Below are positions 16,768 to 27,425 of a stretch of DNA of 64,000 nucleotides, one piece after another (positions within the stretch are counted from its first letter, which is position 1; the number at the start of each line of letters is the position of its first letter). A model generated the notes under the pieces. The model ran no database searches. It was given only the letters and a program-made list of their open reading frames with translations, and had not been told where the DNA came from. Source of the stretch: Marinobacter sp. LV10R510-11A (GTDB lineage: Bacteria; Pseudomonadota; Gammaproteobacteria; Pseudomonadales; Oleiphilaceae); NCBI RefSeq assembly GCF_900215155.1, contig NZ_LT907980.1, positions 2,666,001-2,730,000 on the forward strand, written 5' to 3'. A program made the position numbers and the translations under genes.

Positions 16768-19638
16768 CTATCGAAACGCCTCCAGTTCACGGTTCAGGGC
16801 ATCCTCCAAAAAGGCGCGGTAATAGAGATACTGGCTGGTTTGTATATCCTGCTGATACACCCGTGGATCCAAATCGTGGGGCAGGTGCACATCCGTAAGG
16901 TAAACCGGGTAGCGATCACCGCTCTGGCGCAGTGAGTGGATGTAGTGAGCAACAGCCGAAATGAGCTGGTCGCCGTATTGCAGAACGGTAAACTCTCGCT
17001 CACCACAATAAAGATCAAAGCGAACCCGGCTATCACCTTCTTGAATGCCCACGGCTTGCACCTCAAGCCCTGGCAAAGTGGCTCCGGTATCCGTTTGTGG
17101 CCGATACTCCGGGCGCCAGAGCCCGTTACTCGCAACCATTTCGTAACACCGCACACCGGCCAGGGCCACTGGCACCTCGCTGTAGCGCAGGGTGCGCCGC
17201 TCTACTAAATTTTCAAGAAAGCGCCGCAGAGGTGTCAGCAGGTAACGGCGGCTGGTGACCGGCTGGCTCCATTCGAGCAGCGAACCGCGCTCATCAATCA
17301 CCCATATCTGCGCGCGCTCGCCGCGAACCCGATAAAACACCTGAACACTGTTCGGTTCGCTGGCCTGACACGCCGCACGCACAGCCCGGTCGTCCAACAA
17401 TGCGTAGCGATCGAAAACGATTGGCAGATAAGCGTCGCGGGGTTGGGCCAGGCATTCCATTAGCGCGGCCCGGCTTTCCAGGGCAATGAAGCCGGGTTTG
17501 GTACCACTGAATTCCAGCAGAAAATACCGACGATCCATTTCGATAACGTAACGCAGGGAGTGTGGGCCGGCGCCACCGGCAAAAAACTGGCGCAACACAT
17601 CCGCAAACAGTTCCCGCACTCGCCGAGCGATAGCCCCTCCGTGCCCTCGGTTGTGGCTGTGCACCTCAATATCGGGAATAACGCGGGGGTCGAGTGCAAC
17701 CGAGGCGAGCACATTCTTTAGGCACTGGATCAACGTGTCTCCCGATGCGTAGTGTTGAAGACTGACCTCGTGCCAACTGTTCAGGGTGATCTGGTCAATG
17801 GTCACAACCAGATTCTCACGCCCACCGCTGAAGCCCAGAGAATCATGTCGGGCGCTAAGCTTGTGCAGCCCGCGCTCGGTAAGATGAGACTGCGGGTCCA
17901 CCCCCACATTGATCAGTATAAGGTTGCGCAGGGGACGAACCGCACGGGCAAGTGCTTCTCGCTCTGCCGGTGCCACAGGAAACCGCACAAACCCCGCAAG
18001 CGCATCCAGCATTTCCCGCAATTCACTGATGGAGGCAATACCCTGCCCAGAGCGGACATTAAGACGAGTGGAGCGGGTTAGCAAACCGTTGCAATAGCAC
18101 CAAACAACCAATTCCGCGAGGTTTCCAGAGCGCCGAATAACCGGCTGCCAAGCGGCATCTGATGGGCCTTCCAAATCCCGGTACAATAGCCAGCTGGTTC
18201 CGGCCCCACCTTGTTCTGATTGGTGATGAAAGGCTAGGTTTTCCTCTGCCAGCGACGGCACCAACCCCGGATTAATCTGCTCAATCTTACCCGCCTTGCG
18301 CTGAAAGGCTGCGTAGAGTTTGCGGCCGAGCAGGTTAATATCGTTCGCGTTGATGGCTGACTGCTCGCCGTGATCCCGAGCCATTTTCGAGAGTAGTCTA
18401 TAACTGTGCGTCAGCTCCGACACCACCACGCGTCGCAGGGAAGACACTTCTTCTGCGCGCCAGCGCTGGCGGTTGTCTAGGGCTTCAATGTGCTTGTGCT
18501 GCCAGCCCCAGCCCGCCACAAGGCTTCTGAGCAGCTTGGCTCTCCAGGGCTCTGCACTGTGCTCCCCCGACGCCCCGGTGCGAGTGAGCGGCAGCCCCGT
18601 CTTGATATACAAGCTGCGACGCACCAGATCTAGCCGCCCTTCGGCGCCAGCCTCTGTCAGCCACTGTTCCAAACGCTGGTACAGCATTACATACGGGTCC
18701 AGAACATCCACATCAATGATGCCGCTGAATACCGCGCGCTTGAACACCCGTGACAACACCGGCTGCTCCGGCGTCTGGGCGTAACATTCGATAAGCAAAA
18801 GCTTCAGAATCGACTTCCAGGGCGCATCAATACCCTTATAGAGCTGCCAAACACCCGCACCGAGAAATTCACTGGCTGGTATCGCCGGTACCGCGCCGAA
18901 GTCTATGTACTCGTCGCCACGAATAAAGCGGTAGTCCGCTAACCTGTTTACACATTCCTGATAACGATCTTCCTGCTCCGAAGGGATGAGCCACCAAATT
19001 GGATAGCATCCACCCAGATGAATTCCGGTGCGATAAAACTCATCCAGAAGCAGATAGTGCTGGGCGCTGCCGCAGTTTTCGCCGCTCACCTCTGCGCGTG
19101 GTCGCCCATTCCGCCAGTCGGCCGCGGCGAATACAAACACGTGCAGTTCAATGCCAAAAGAAGACGCCCACTCCGTCAGCTTCTCTGCCTTGCGCTCGAG
19201 GCGCAGAATGCCCGGCTCTTGAAGATCGTCCCGATGGCACAGCCAAACATCCAGATCACTGGCTACGGAATCGCCCAATGTGCCGGGGCTGCCCATTAAA
19301 AACAGCGCTTCCAGATCGGCTCGGCGCTTGCCCTCGTCCCGCATACTAAAGGTTCGCGCCAGGCGCCGTGCGGCACTTATGGTTGCGGAACCCGGTTGAT
19401 AGTGCCTCAGGCCATAAGGGCAATCGGTATCCAGATAGCCGGCCAGAGCCGGGTGGTTGGTGTGAAACACCAGAGGCAGAACGTCCAACACTGCTTGCTG
19501 CCGATAGGTGAGCGACGAGTGCGCCCTCTCCCAGCGCTGGTGATTAACCATGAGAAACCTGTCCCGCAGACGGCGCAGGGTTTTGCGATCAATGCCCTCT
19601 TCAAAATCCAGGGCAATCGGTGGGGCGTGAGCGGTCAA
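16768..19638 (-). CDS. cyaA: Class I adenylate cyclase
   Basis: A 956-residue cytoplasmic cyclase making cAMP, the ligand of CRP/Vfr. The N-terminal catalytic half contains the nucleotidyltransferase motif GSPGTLGDSVASDLDVWLC near residues 116-134, with the paired aspartates, and NHPALAGYLD upstream. The C-terminal half is the regulatory part. Length is close to the enterobacterial and Pseudomonas enzymes. The frataxin gene cyaY often found next to cyaA is not seen here. It is divergent from the PAS-GGDEF-EAL gene. Confidence 0.93.
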   Translation of the reverse strand: MTAHAPPIALDFEEGIDRKTLRRLRDRFLMVNHQRWERAHSSLTYRQQAVLDVLPLVFHTNHPALAGYLDTDCPYGLRHYQPGSATISAARRLARTFSMRDEGKRRADLEALFLMGSPGTLGDSVASDLDVWLCHRDDLQEPGILRLERKAEKLTEWASSFGIELHVFVFAAADWRNGRPRAEVSGENCGSAQHYLLLDEFYRTGIHLGGCYPIWWLIPSEQEDRYQECVNRLADYRFIRGDEYIDFGAVPAIPASEFLGAGVWQLYKGIDAPWKSILKLLLIECYAQTPEQPVLSRVFKRAVFSGIIDVDVLDPYVMLYQRLEQWLTEAGAEGRLDLVRRSLYIKTGLPLTRTGASGEHSAEPWRAKLLRSLVAGWGWQHKHIEALDNRQRWRAEEVSSLRRVVVSELTHSYRLLSKMARDHGEQSAINANDINLLGRKLYAAFQRKAGKIEQINPGLVPSLAEENLAFHHQSEQGGAGTSWLLYRDLEGPSDAAWQPVIRRSGNLAELVVWCYCNGLLTRSTRLNVRSGQGIASISELREMLDALAGFVRFPVAPAEREALARAVRPLRNLILINVGVDPQSHLTERGLHKLSARHDSLGFSGGRENLVVTIDQITLNSWHEVSLQHYASGDTLIQCLKNVLASVALDPRVIPDIEVHSHNRGHGGAIARRVRELFADVLRQFFAGGAGPHSLRYVIEMDRRYFLLEFSGTKPGFIALESRAALMECLAQPRDAYLPIVFDRYALLDDRAVRAACQASEPNSVQVFYRVRGERAQIWVIDERGSLLEWSQPVTSRRYLLTPLRRFLENLVERRTLRYSEVPVALAGVRCYEMVASNGLWRPEYRPQTDTGATLPGLEVQAVGIQEGDSRVRFDLYCGEREFTVLQYGDQLISAVAHYIHSLRQSGDRYPVYLTDVHLPHDLDPRVYQQDIQTSQYLYYRAFLEDALNRELEAFR

Positions 19639-19756
19639 GGCAGCTCCGGGGGAGAGGTTCTTTCCGGTTTAATTATCAGTATGATGAGCTCATCGTGGCA
19701 AAACCGTCAAAAAAATAAAAGCGGAATGCGCTTCAGAAAACCCGAGGTCCTGCCCA

Positions 19757-22222
19757 GTGAAAGAGTTTGTCATACAGCGTTATCGTGCCGATGCACCCGC
19801 CGGCACCGGTCGCCAGACCCTGTTGCGTATTGACGACGAAGGCAAGGTGCTGTTCGCCGACAACAATGCCGAAGCCGTACTCGGATACGATGCCAGCGAG
19901 TTGGAAGGCGTCATGGTACACCGGGTTCTGGCATCAACAGAGGACGACCCTTTCGCGCCAGTACACCGACACCGTATCGAGAGTGGCCAAAATGTGCTGG
20001 TCACCCTCCGCCATAAAGAAGGTTTTTTTTACACAGCAAGCCTTTCACTGCGTGTCAGTATGCGCGATTCAGACGAAGCCGCCAGCGCCCGAATCACTCA
20101 GCAGGAAAACTCCGCCATAGATCCACGCTTGCAGCGCTGCGCAGAAAGCGCTGCAAGCTTCGGGATATGGGAGCTGGATATCACCAGCAACCAAATTACC
20201 TGGACCGAGGGGCTATATCGAGTGCTTGAGCTAAAGCCGGGCACAGATATTACGCCCGAGCAGGCACTGTTCTACTGCCAAAGCGGCCAGGGTCGCATCC
20301 GGGCGCTGTTCCGCAGGTGTGCGCATACTGGCGCACCTTTCACGATTGAGCTAAATCTACTGACGGCGCAGCAGAAAAAGATTCGCGTTACCTTGAATGG
20401 TCGTGCCCTTAAAGCGGGCGGCAGAGTGCGCAAGCTTGGCGGCACCTTGGTTGACCGCACCGGCGAAATGCAACGCGACCAAGCTCGCACAAGGGCTGAA
20501 AAAATTCTGAGCGCAACCACGGCAGCAAGCCCAGGGCTGATAGCTGCCGTGGACAAAAATTTGAACCTGCTGCATTTCAACGCGCCCTATGCCAGGTTGT
20601 TCGCCAGCATCTTCGGCGTAACGCCTCAGACCGGTGACAACCTGAGCCAGTTGCTGGAAAAATACCCGAACGAGCGACACCTGGCTGAACAACTCTGGCG
20701 ACGCGCCTTCGAGCAAGACAGCTTTGTTGTGGACATGCCCATCACCCAGCAAAGCGGTGAGTGGCCCGTGTATGAGTTCCATTATCAGCGCCTGACTGAC
20801 AGCCAGAATGATGGCCAAACTGACAGCAAGAGCGAAACCACGGGCGCGGTCGTTGTGGCCAGTGATATCAGCAACCGCGCCAGCAACACAGGTGACAGCG
20901 AATACCGATACCGGCACGACCCGATAACCGGGCTAACCAACCGAAGGGAGTTCACTGCTCGCCTTCAGCGCAGCATGGAGCAAAAAAACGGGGAGTCAGC
21001 CGAAAGCAGCCTTCTATATCTGAACCTAGATGCATTCGGGCACTTCAACAGCACTGCCGGTAACGGTGCGTGTGATCGGTATCTCAGAGAGTTGGCCAGC
21101 AGCCTCGACGTTCGTAACAGGCCACAAGATACGGTATCGCGACTTTCTGGCGACACCTTCGCCCTGCTCATTGAAAACTGCACCGAATCTGCGGCCCGTA
21201 AGCTCGCAGAAGACATTCTAAGCCTCATCCGCAACTTTGTTTTTGAGTGGCAGGGACATCAACTGCAAACCACCGCCAGTGGTGGTTTGCTGATTATGGG
21301 TAAAAACACGCCTACGGATCCCGAGCAACTGCTGGGCCAGGCTGCAGATCTTTGCCACGATGCAAAAACATCCGGGCGCAACCGGGTTCATACCGCCCAT
21401 GCTTCTCGCCCCAAAGCAGATGACAGCAGCAATGAATACGTCGACCAGATCCGAAAAGCACTGGATCAGCAAGCGCTGATACTTGAGTTCCAATCGCTCA
21501 AGCCCGTCGCCAGTGTCACCTGGGGCGACCATATAGAAATTTTCTCGCGAATTCCTGGAAGCGGCGAACATGAGGCGTGGCTGCAGCCGGATCAGTTTCT
21601 CCCAGTAGCGGAGCGATTTGATCTGGCCAAACGGCTGGACCGGCAGGTGATACTGCAAACGCTGACCTGGCTGGCCGACCATCGGCTGCTGGAGCCGAGA
21701 CTGAAATACTGCGGTTTTAACCTGTCTTTGGCTAGCGTGCTGGACGATACCTTTGCGGATTTCATGGAGTCTGTGATCAGGGTTTCAAACTATCCCGCAG
21801 AATGCTTCTGTCTTGAAGTCCGCGAAGCCCACGCAACCCAGTACCCAGATGAAGTTGCCGTGCTGTGTGATGCCCTGCACCGGATTGGCTGTCGTGTCGC
21901 ACTGGATGGCGCTGGCGCTTCCGTGGAAAGCTACAGCCTTGCGGCGAAACTACCGGTGGACGTTATCAAACTGGACCGTAGCCTGATGCTAAGGCTGGGA
22001 GACGATCCGGTTCAGCAGATTATGGTGGAAGCCCTGCACAGGATTGCACAGGAATCGGGGAAGATAACGGTCGCAACCTTTATCGAGAACGACGACATTC
22101 TCAGAAAGGTCAGAACCCTAGGCATTCACTTCGGCCAGGGGTTCAGATTAGGCCCGCCCAAACCCTTAGCAGAACTCACGCCGGTGGCCGTAGACCTCTC
22201 CACCGGGCGCATCGGCGGTTAA
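19757..22222 (+). CDS. PAS protein with degenerate GGDEF and EAL domains
   Basis: An 821-residue soluble protein with PAS-like segments (about 20-90, 130-240 and 250-370), a GGDEF-type domain (about 390-550) and an EAL-type domain (about 565-805). Both catalytic signatures are broken: GGDEF reads SGDTF, EAL falls in a stretch EFQSL, and the metal-binding DDFG motif reads DGAG. FNLSL, LEVRE, VIKLDRSLM and FGQGFRLG survive. It is therefore probably a c-di-GMP or partner-binding protein, not an enzyme, similar in design to Pseudomonas FimX. No membrane segment is seen. Confidence 0.8.
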   Translation: MKEFVIQRYRADAPAGTGRQTLLRIDDEGKVLFADNNAEAVLGYDASELEGVMVHRVLASTEDDPFAPVHRHRIESGQNVLVTLRHKEGFFYTASLSLRVSMRDSDEAASARITQQENSAIDPRLQRCAESAASFGIWELDITSNQITWTEGLYRVLELKPGTDITPEQALFYCQSGQGRIRALFRRCAHTGAPFTIELNLLTAQQKKIRVTLNGRALKAGGRVRKLGGTLVDRTGEMQRDQARTRAEKILSATTAASPGLIAAVDKNLNLLHFNAPYARLFASIFGVTPQTGDNLSQLLEKYPNERHLAEQLWRRAFEQDSFVVDMPITQQSGEWPVYEFHYQRLTDSQNDGQTDSKSETTGAVVVASDISNRASNTGDSEYRYRHDPITGLTNRREFTARLQRSMEQKNGESAESSLLYLNLDAFGHFNSTAGNGACDRYLRELASSLDVRNRPQDTVSRLSGDTFALLIENCTESAARKLAEDILSLIRNFVFEWQGHQLQTTASGGLLIMGKNTPTDPEQLLGQAADLCHDAKTSGRNRVHTAHASRPKADDSSNEYVDQIRKALDQQALILEFQSLKPVASVTWGDHIEIFSRIPGSGEHEAWLQPDQFLPVAERFDLAKRLDRQVILQTLTWLADHRLLEPRLKYCGFNLSLASVLDDTFADFMESVIRVSNYPAECFCLEVREAHATQYPDEVAVLCDALHRIGCRVALDGAGASVESYSLAAKLPVDVIKLDRSLMLRLGDDPVQQIMVEALHRIAQESGKITVATFIENDDILRKVRTLGIHFGQGFRLGPPKPLAELTPVAVDLSTGRIGG

Positions 22223-22223
22223 G

Positions 22224-22239
22224 CCCCTTGCTCAAGGGC
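22224..22239. terminator. Weak hairpin between convergent genes
   Basis: CCCTT-GCTC-AAGGG stem-loop in the 32-base gap between the PAS gene and argH. There is no clear T run on either side, so termination here is uncertain. Confidence 0.3.
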
Positions 22240-22254
22240 AAAGCGTAAAGGGTA

Positions 22255-23664
22255 TTAACCTAGCAGCTTGCGCGCACGAGCCACTGCTGCCCGTACCTGC
22301 GCAGGCGCTGTGCCACCAAGGTGGTCACGGGCCTGAACCGAGCCTTCCAGCGTTAGCACATCAAACACATCCTCACCAATGGTGTCGGAGAAGCGGGCCA
22401 ACTCTTCCAGAGTCATATCAGAAAGGTCCCGCTCTTCAGCGACACCAAAAGCCACCGCTTTGCCTACAACTTCGTGGGCGTCCCGGAACGGCATGCCTTT
22501 CTTAACCAGATAATCCGCCAAGTCCGTTGCGGTGGAGAATCCGCGCTTAGCCGCTACGCGCATATTATCTGCCTTCGCACGAATAGCCGGAATCATGTCG
22601 GCATAAGCTTTCAAGCAACCTTTGATGGTGTCCACGGTATCGAACAAAGGCTCTTTGTCTTCCTGATTGTCCTTGTTGTAGGCCAGAGGCTGGCTTTTCA
22701 TCAGCGTAAGCAAGCACATCAGGTGGCCCGTAACCCGGCCAGTTTTGCCACGAACAAGCTCAGGCACATCTGGGTTCTTTTTCTGGGGCATGATTGACGA
22801 GCCGGTGCAGAAACGATCCGGCAGATCAATAAAATCAAACTGCGCGGAAGTCCACAGAACCAGCTCTTCACTGAAGCGGGACATGTGTGTCATCAATAGC
22901 GCAGCGAAGCTGCAGAACTCAATGGCAAAGTCCCGGTCGCTGACGGAGTCCAGAGAGTTTTCTGAGGGCCGGTCAAAGCCTAACAGCCGTGCAGTCATGG
23001 CTCTATCGATCGGGTAAGTGGTGCCGGCCAGGGCCGCAGCACCTAGAGGCATAATGTTCACGCGCTTGCGGCAGTCCTGCAGGCGCTCGCCATCACGCAC
23101 TAGCATTTCATACCAAGCCAGAATGTGGTGCCCAAACGTGACTGGCTGTGCCGTTTGAAGGTGGGTAAAACCAGGCATGATGGTATCGGCTTCGCGTTCG
23201 GCCAGATCCAGCAGGCCGGTTTGTAGGCGTCGAAGCTCCGCGGCAATTACATCAATTTCGTCGCGCAAATAAAGGCGAATATCCGTAGCCACCTGATCGT
23301 TACGGCTGCGGCCGGTGTGCAGTTTCTTGCCAGTGATGCCAATGCGCTTGGTCAACTGGGCTTCTATGTTCATGTGTACGTCTTCAAGGCTCACAGACCA
23401 CTCAAAGCGCCCCGCCTCAATGTCTTCCTTAACCCCGTTCAGGCCATCAATAATGCTGTCGCGTTCTTCCACGGTTAGCACGTCAACTTCGGCGAGCATA
23501 GTCGCGTGAGCGATGGAGCCGATGATATCGTGATGATACAGGCGCTGATCAAACCCTACGGATGCGGTGAAGCGCTCCACGAATGCGTCGGTGGGTTCAC
23601 TAAAGCGTCCGCCCCAGGGTTTTTCGGAGGTTGTGGCCTGGTCAGGTTTTTTCTGATCCGTCAT
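22255..23664 (-). CDS. argH: Argininosuccinate lyase
   Basis: Last enzyme of arginine synthesis: splits argininosuccinate into arginine and fumarate. The 469-residue chain carries the fumarase-superfamily signature [11 protein letters not shown] near residue 285 and [14 protein letters not shown] with the catalytic histidine near 165, plus HTGRSRNDQ. It is divergent from algZ, as in Pseudomonas, where argH-algZ-algR-hemC is a fixed order. Confidence 0.97.
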   Translation of the reverse strand: MTDQKKPDQATTSEKPWGGRFSEPTDAFVERFTASVGFDQRLYHHDIIGSIAHATMLAEVDVLTVEERDSIIDGLNGVKEDIEAGRFEWSVSLEDVHMNIEAQLTKRIGITGKKLHTGRSRNDQVATDIRLYLRDEIDVIAAELRRLQTGLLDLAEREADTIMPGFTHLQTAQPVTFGHHILAWYEMLVRDGERLQDCRKRVNIMPLGAAALAGTTYPIDRAMTARLLGFDRPSENSLDSVSDRDFAIEFCSFAALLMTHMSRFSEELVLWTSAQFDFIDLPDRFCTGSSIMPQKKNPDVPELVRGKTGRVTGHLMCLLTLMKSQPLAYNKDNQEDKEPLFDTVDTIKGCLKAYADMIPAIRAKADNMRVAAKRGFSTATDLADYLVKKGMPFRDAHEVVGKAVAFGVAEERDLSDMTLEELARFSDTIGEDVFDVLTLEGSVQARDHLGGTAPAQVRAAVARARKLLG

Positions 23665-23786
23665 GGTCTATCTTTCCTGCTGGCAGCCCGGCATTATCTG
23701 GCGGGAACTGAGTACATTGAATATGGCGGGAGTATAGCATTCTGACCCGTAGAAAAGAGACTCCCCTAGCTGGGGACAAGGTCGCC

Positions 23787-24806
23787 GTGATACAGGGTTT
23801 TTTCGTACCAGATCTTTGCCGAGTACGGTCTGTATTCATGTTACTGGTCACCAGCGAACTCCTGGTGCTTGTGCTGGCCATAGTTCAGGCCAGCAACGGC
23901 TGGATTGACTGGAATTATTTCGCGCTCTTATCGCTGTTTGTGCAATGGACGACCCTCACCAGCGCCGCGCTGATTTGCCTGCTGCGGTACCGGTTGGCCA
24001 GAATGTCTGTAACCCGAGCCACCCTTGCCATTGCAGCCATCGTACTACTCGATGTACTCGCCTTCAGCCTGTTCGCCGACAGTGTTTTGCACCCACAACC
24101 GGGCATAATCGACTGGCAAGCTATTGCCAAAAAGCTACTGCTAGCACTGCTAATTGTGCTGATGGTGCTGCGCTATTTTTATCTGCAACACCAATGGCAG
24201 CAGCAGCGGGAAGCAGAAATGCAGGCGCACCTAGCAGCGTTGCAAGCACGCATACAGCCACACTTCCTGTTTAACAGCATGAACACCATCGCCAGCCTTA
24301 TTGCGTCTGACCCAGAGCAGGCCGAAGAAGCGGTTCTGGATCTTTCCGAGCTGTTTCGCGCCAGCCTGCGTACGGGTGACCAGCTTATCCCATTGGCTAA
24401 AGAGCTGGACTTATGCCAGCGCTATCTCGCTATTGAAGCCCTGCGACTAGGCCCTCGCTTGAAACTGGAATGGCGCATCGCCGAAGGGCTGGAGCGCCAA
24501 GCCATACCGCCGCTAACCCTGCAGCCGCTGGTAGAAAACGCGGTTTATCACGGCATACAGCCTCGCCCAGAGGGTGGTACCGTGCGTATAGAAGCGGAAG
24601 CTCGCGGCAACTTTGTGTATCTGCTGGTACAAAACCCCAAACCGCAAAGCAACGGCAGCCAGCACAGCGGCAACCGCATGGCTTTGAGTAATATACAAGC
24701 ACGGTTGCAGGCACTGTTCGCAGAGGCTGCGGTGCTGAAACACAGCCATCAGGGAGACGTGTACACCGTGACCTTAAGGCTACCAAAAACCACACAGTAC
24801 TCATGA
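23787..24806 (+). CDS. algZ: LytS-type sensor histidine kinase AlgZ (FimS)
   Basis: A 339-residue inner-membrane protein. Four hydrophobic segments lie in residues 15-135; the His-kinase part has RIQPHFLFNSMNTIASL with the histidine near residue 160, and an N-box LQPLVENAVYHG. It lacks the usual HisKA four-helix pattern, as is typical of AlgZ/LytS. Start is GTG at 23787 with AAGG upstream; a small hairpin (23762-23776, TCCCC/GGGGA) lies just before it. The stop overlaps algR by four bases. AlgZ is the partner of AlgR. Confidence 0.88.
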   Translation: MIQGFFVPDLCRVRSVFMLLVTSELLVLVLAIVQASNGWIDWNYFALLSLFVQWTTLTSAALICLLRYRLARMSVTRATLAIAAIVLLDVLAFSLFADSVLHPQPGIIDWQAIAKKLLLALLIVLMVLRYFYLQHQWQQQREAEMQAHLAALQARIQPHFLFNSMNTIASLIASDPEQAEEAVLDLSELFRASLRTGDQLIPLAKELDLCQRYLAIEALRLGPRLKLEWRIAEGLERQAIPPLTLQPLVENAVYHGIQPRPEGGTVRIEAEARGNFVYLLVQNPKPQSNGSQHSGNRMALSNIQARLQALFAEAAVLKHSHQGDVYTVTLRLPKTTQYS

Positions 24807-25561
24807 CAAAACAGAAGATTCTGATAGCCGACGATGAGCCTCTGGCTCGGCAACGCCTTCGACGGCTGGTCGAAAGCCTACCGGATTACCAGGTATGCGG
24901 CGAAGCCGGTGATGGCGACGCGACGCTCGCTCGGGTTGCCGAGTTGCAGCCAGATATTCTGCTGCTGGACATACGCATGCCCGGCCTTGATGGCATGGGG
25001 GCAGCCGCGCGCCTGAGTCTGCTCAGCAATCCGCCAGCTATTATTTTCTGCACCGCCTACGACAACTACGCGATACAAGCTTTCGATGTTCAGGCCGCAG
25101 CCTACCTGCTCAAGCCCGTGCGCAAAGATGCGCTGGCAGAGGCACTGACCCGTGCGGGGCGGGTTAACCGTGTTCAGTTACGAGCGCTTTCCGGCAGCAA
25201 CACTGGCCAAGAGACCGCGGAGGGTGAGCAACTCGCGGTTCGCACCCACCGGGGCACCGAGCTAATAGATATAGCCGAGATCCGCTATTGTCAGGCGGAT
25301 CAGAAATACGTGACCATTCACCATTCCCGTGGTGAAGCAGTTTCTGACTACACATTGAAAGAACTGGAAAATGCCTACCCGCATCAATTGCTCCGAATTC
25401 ACCGCAACACGTTGGTAGGCGTGCGCTTTATTCAGGCTTTGAAACGCACGCCAGATGGCCACAACCTGGTACTGCTCAGGGATGATCTAGGGGAGCTCCA
25501 AGTAAGCCGTCGTCACACCACCAACGTGCGCCAATGGCTGCAGGGGCGGCAATCTGGCTAA
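24803..25561 (+). CDS. algR: LytTR response regulator AlgR
   Basis: A 252-residue response regulator. The receiver domain has the phospho-acceptor Asp in LLLDIRMPG near residue 54 and conserved K in LLKPVRK. The C-terminal LytTR DNA-binding domain (about 145-248) includes RYCQADQKYVTIH and LLRIHRNTLV. In Pseudomonas AlgR controls alginate, type IV pili and other functions. Here it is coupled to algZ by a four-base overlap and stands upstream of hemC. Confidence 0.93.
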   Translation: MTKQKILIADDEPLARQRLRRLVESLPDYQVCGEAGDGDATLARVAELQPDILLLDIRMPGLDGMGAAARLSLLSNPPAIIFCTAYDNYAIQAFDVQAAAYLLKPVRKDALAEALTRAGRVNRVQLRALSGSNTGQETAEGEQLAVRTHRGTELIDIAEIRYCQADQKYVTIHHSRGEAVSDYTLKELENAYPHQLLRIHRNTLVGVRFIQALKRTPDGHNLVLLRDDLGELQVSRRHTTNVRQWLQGRQSG

Positions 25562-25580
25562 GCGCAACTAACCGCAACAA

Positions 25581-25620
25581 CCCGTGCTATAGCGGGCGGT
25601 GTAAAGCGGCCACCCACGGG
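25581..25620 (+). terminator. Possible hairpin after algR
   Basis: CCCGTG (25581-25586) pairs with CACGGG (25615-25620), enclosing GGTG/CACC (25598-25601, 25611-25614), followed by ACTTTT. It lies between algR and hemC and may attenuate read-through. Confidence 0.35.
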
Positions 25621-25679
25621 ACTTTTACGGCGCCACAGGGTACCCTTGGCAAACATTTTCAGAACCGACAGTGAGCAAC

Positions 25680-26624
25680 ATGTCTAAACGAACTCTTCGT
25701 GTCGCAACCCGCAGCAGCGCCTTGGCGTTATGGCAGGCGGAATTCATTAAGGCTGAACTGGAACGGCTCCACGACAACGTGGTTGTAGAGCTGGTCAAGA
25801 TTAAAACCCAGGGGGACAAAATCCTCGATGTTCCACTGGCAAAAATCGGCGGTAAGGGCCTGTTTGTAAAAGAGCTGGAAGAAGCCATGATTGATGGCCG
25901 GGCAGATCTGGCGGTGCACTCCATGAAAGATGTGCCCATGGCTTTTCCCGAAGGCCTTGGGCTGGTTGCTATCTGTGAGCGAGAAGACCCCGCAGATGCC
26001 TTCGTGAGTAACCACTTCGATAACGTAGATGCCCTCCCACATGGTTCTGTGGTCGGCACTGCTAGCCTGCGCAGAGAGTCTCAGCTTCGGGCCTACCGGC
26101 CAGATCTGGAGATCCGGGTTCTGCGGGGCAACGTGAACACCCGCCTGGCAAAACTCGATGCCAGTAATTACGACGCCATTGTGCTGGCCAGCTCCGGCCT
26201 CAAGCGCCTAGGCTTCCACGATCGAATTCGTTACTCCATACCAGACACCGTCTCCTTGCCCGCTGTTGGCCAGGGCGCGCTGGGCATAGAATGCCGGCTC
26301 GATGACGACGAACTGCGTGCCATGCTGGAGCCACTGAACCACCACGACACGTCCGACCGAGTGAAAGCCGAGCGAGCGCTCAACCGCCGTCTTGAAGGTG
26401 GCTGCCAGGTGCCTATTGCCGCCTATGCCCTGCTCGAAGACAACGATACGACTGTGTGGTTGCGCGCACTGGTAGGCGCGGTTGATGGCACACAAATCCT
26501 TCGCGTTGAAGGCCGGGCGCCTAGAGCGGAAGGTGAACGCTTGGGCCGCGAACTGGCAGAAAAACTTCTAACAATGGGCGCCGACAAAATTCTGGCTGAA
26601 ATTTATGGCCACACCCCAGTTTGA
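25680..26624 (+). CDS. hemC: Porphobilinogen deaminase (hydroxymethylbilane synthase)
   Basis: Joins four porphobilinogens into hydroxymethylbilane in heme synthesis. The 314-residue protein opens with [11 protein letters not shown] and carries the dipyrromethane cofactor cysteine in the [11 protein letters not shown] motif near residue 241. VHSMKDVP and [12 protein letters not shown] are also conserved. An in-frame GTG at 25671 would add three residues. The 3' end overlaps hemD by 20 bases. Confidence 0.96.
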   Translation: MSKRTLRVATRSSALALWQAEFIKAELERLHDNVVVELVKIKTQGDKILDVPLAKIGGKGLFVKELEEAMIDGRADLAVHSMKDVPMAFPEGLGLVAICEREDPADAFVSNHFDNVDALPHGSVVGTASLRRESQLRAYRPDLEIRVLRGNVNTRLAKLDASNYDAIVLASSGLKRLGFHDRIRYSIPDTVSLPAVGQGALGIECRLDDDELRAMLEPLNHHDTSDRVKAERALNRRLEGGCQVPIAAYALLEDNDTTVWLRALVGAVDGTQILRVEGRAPRAEGERLGRELAEKLLTMGADKILAEIYGHTPV

Positions 26625-27417
26625 TCTACCTAATCTGGCCGGCCGGCGTGTTCTGATTTGCCGGCCGGAACCAGAGGCGTCTCGGTTAGCCCGGCAGTTT
26701 CAGTCTGCTGGCGCCGAGACGTTTGTGTTTCCGCTGGTTGATCGAGAGCCACTACCAGAGACCCCAGAACGTCGCACCACCATCCTTAGCCTCGATGAAT
26801 TTTCCCACGTTATAGCCGTTAGCCCCTATGCTGCGCGCCTTTTGCTGGAAGAGCTGGACACTTGGTGGCCCCAACTTCCCGCTGGCCTGAAATGGTACGG
26901 CGTGGGCGCTGGCACAGCCAAAGCACTGGCCGAATACGGGCTAAGCCCGCGCAAACCCGACGAAGGCTGGACCAGTGAAGCGCTACTGAAACTGCCCTCT
27001 TTGGCGCACCTGAACGGGGAACGGGTACTGGTTGCCCGGGGAGAGGCGGGCCGCGAGCTAACCCGGAAAACCTTGGAAGCCCGCGGCGGGCGAGTCACCA
27101 TGATGCCGCTGTACCGGAGATTCTGCCCGGATTACACACCCGCACAGATCAATAGGGCCCTAGATCAGTTTGCGCCGGAGGCCATTATCGCGCTCTCTGG
27201 AGAAACCCTAAACAATCTCATCGCACTATGTGCGAATTGCAGCCATAATCTATACGATAGACCTATCATTGTACCCGCCCGGCGTATCGCCGATCAGGCT
27301 CGCACGGCGGGATTCAATGCTCCGTTTGTACCAGGAAGCCTTGCCGATAACGACATCGTGGCCGCCGTCGCAGAACAACTGGCGGGCCGTAACGGTGGCT
27401 CCGGAACAGCCAAGTAA
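26605..27417 (+). CDS. hemD: Uroporphyrinogen-III synthase
   Basis: Cyclises hydroxymethylbilane to uroporphyrinogen III with inversion of ring D. The 270-residue protein has the two-domain pattern of the weakly conserved HemD family: [19 protein letters not shown] at the start, then [12 protein letters not shown] and [17 protein letters not shown]. Assignment relies partly on the context hemC-hemD-hemX-hemY. It overlaps hemC by 20 bases, and hemX begins eight bases after its stop. Confidence 0.9.
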   Translation: MATPQFDLPNLAGRRVLICRPEPEASRLARQFQSAGAETFVFPLVDREPLPETPERRTTILSLDEFSHVIAVSPYAARLLLEELDTWWPQLPAGLKWYGVGAGTAKALAEYGLSPRKPDEGWTSEALLKLPSLAHLNGERVLVARGEAGRELTRKTLEARGGRVTMMPLYRRFCPDYTPAQINRALDQFAPEAIIALSGETLNNLIALCANCSHNLYDRPIIVPARRIADQARTAGFNAPFVPGSLADNDIVAAVAEQLAGRNGGSGTAK

Positions 27418-27425
27418 GGACGCCC

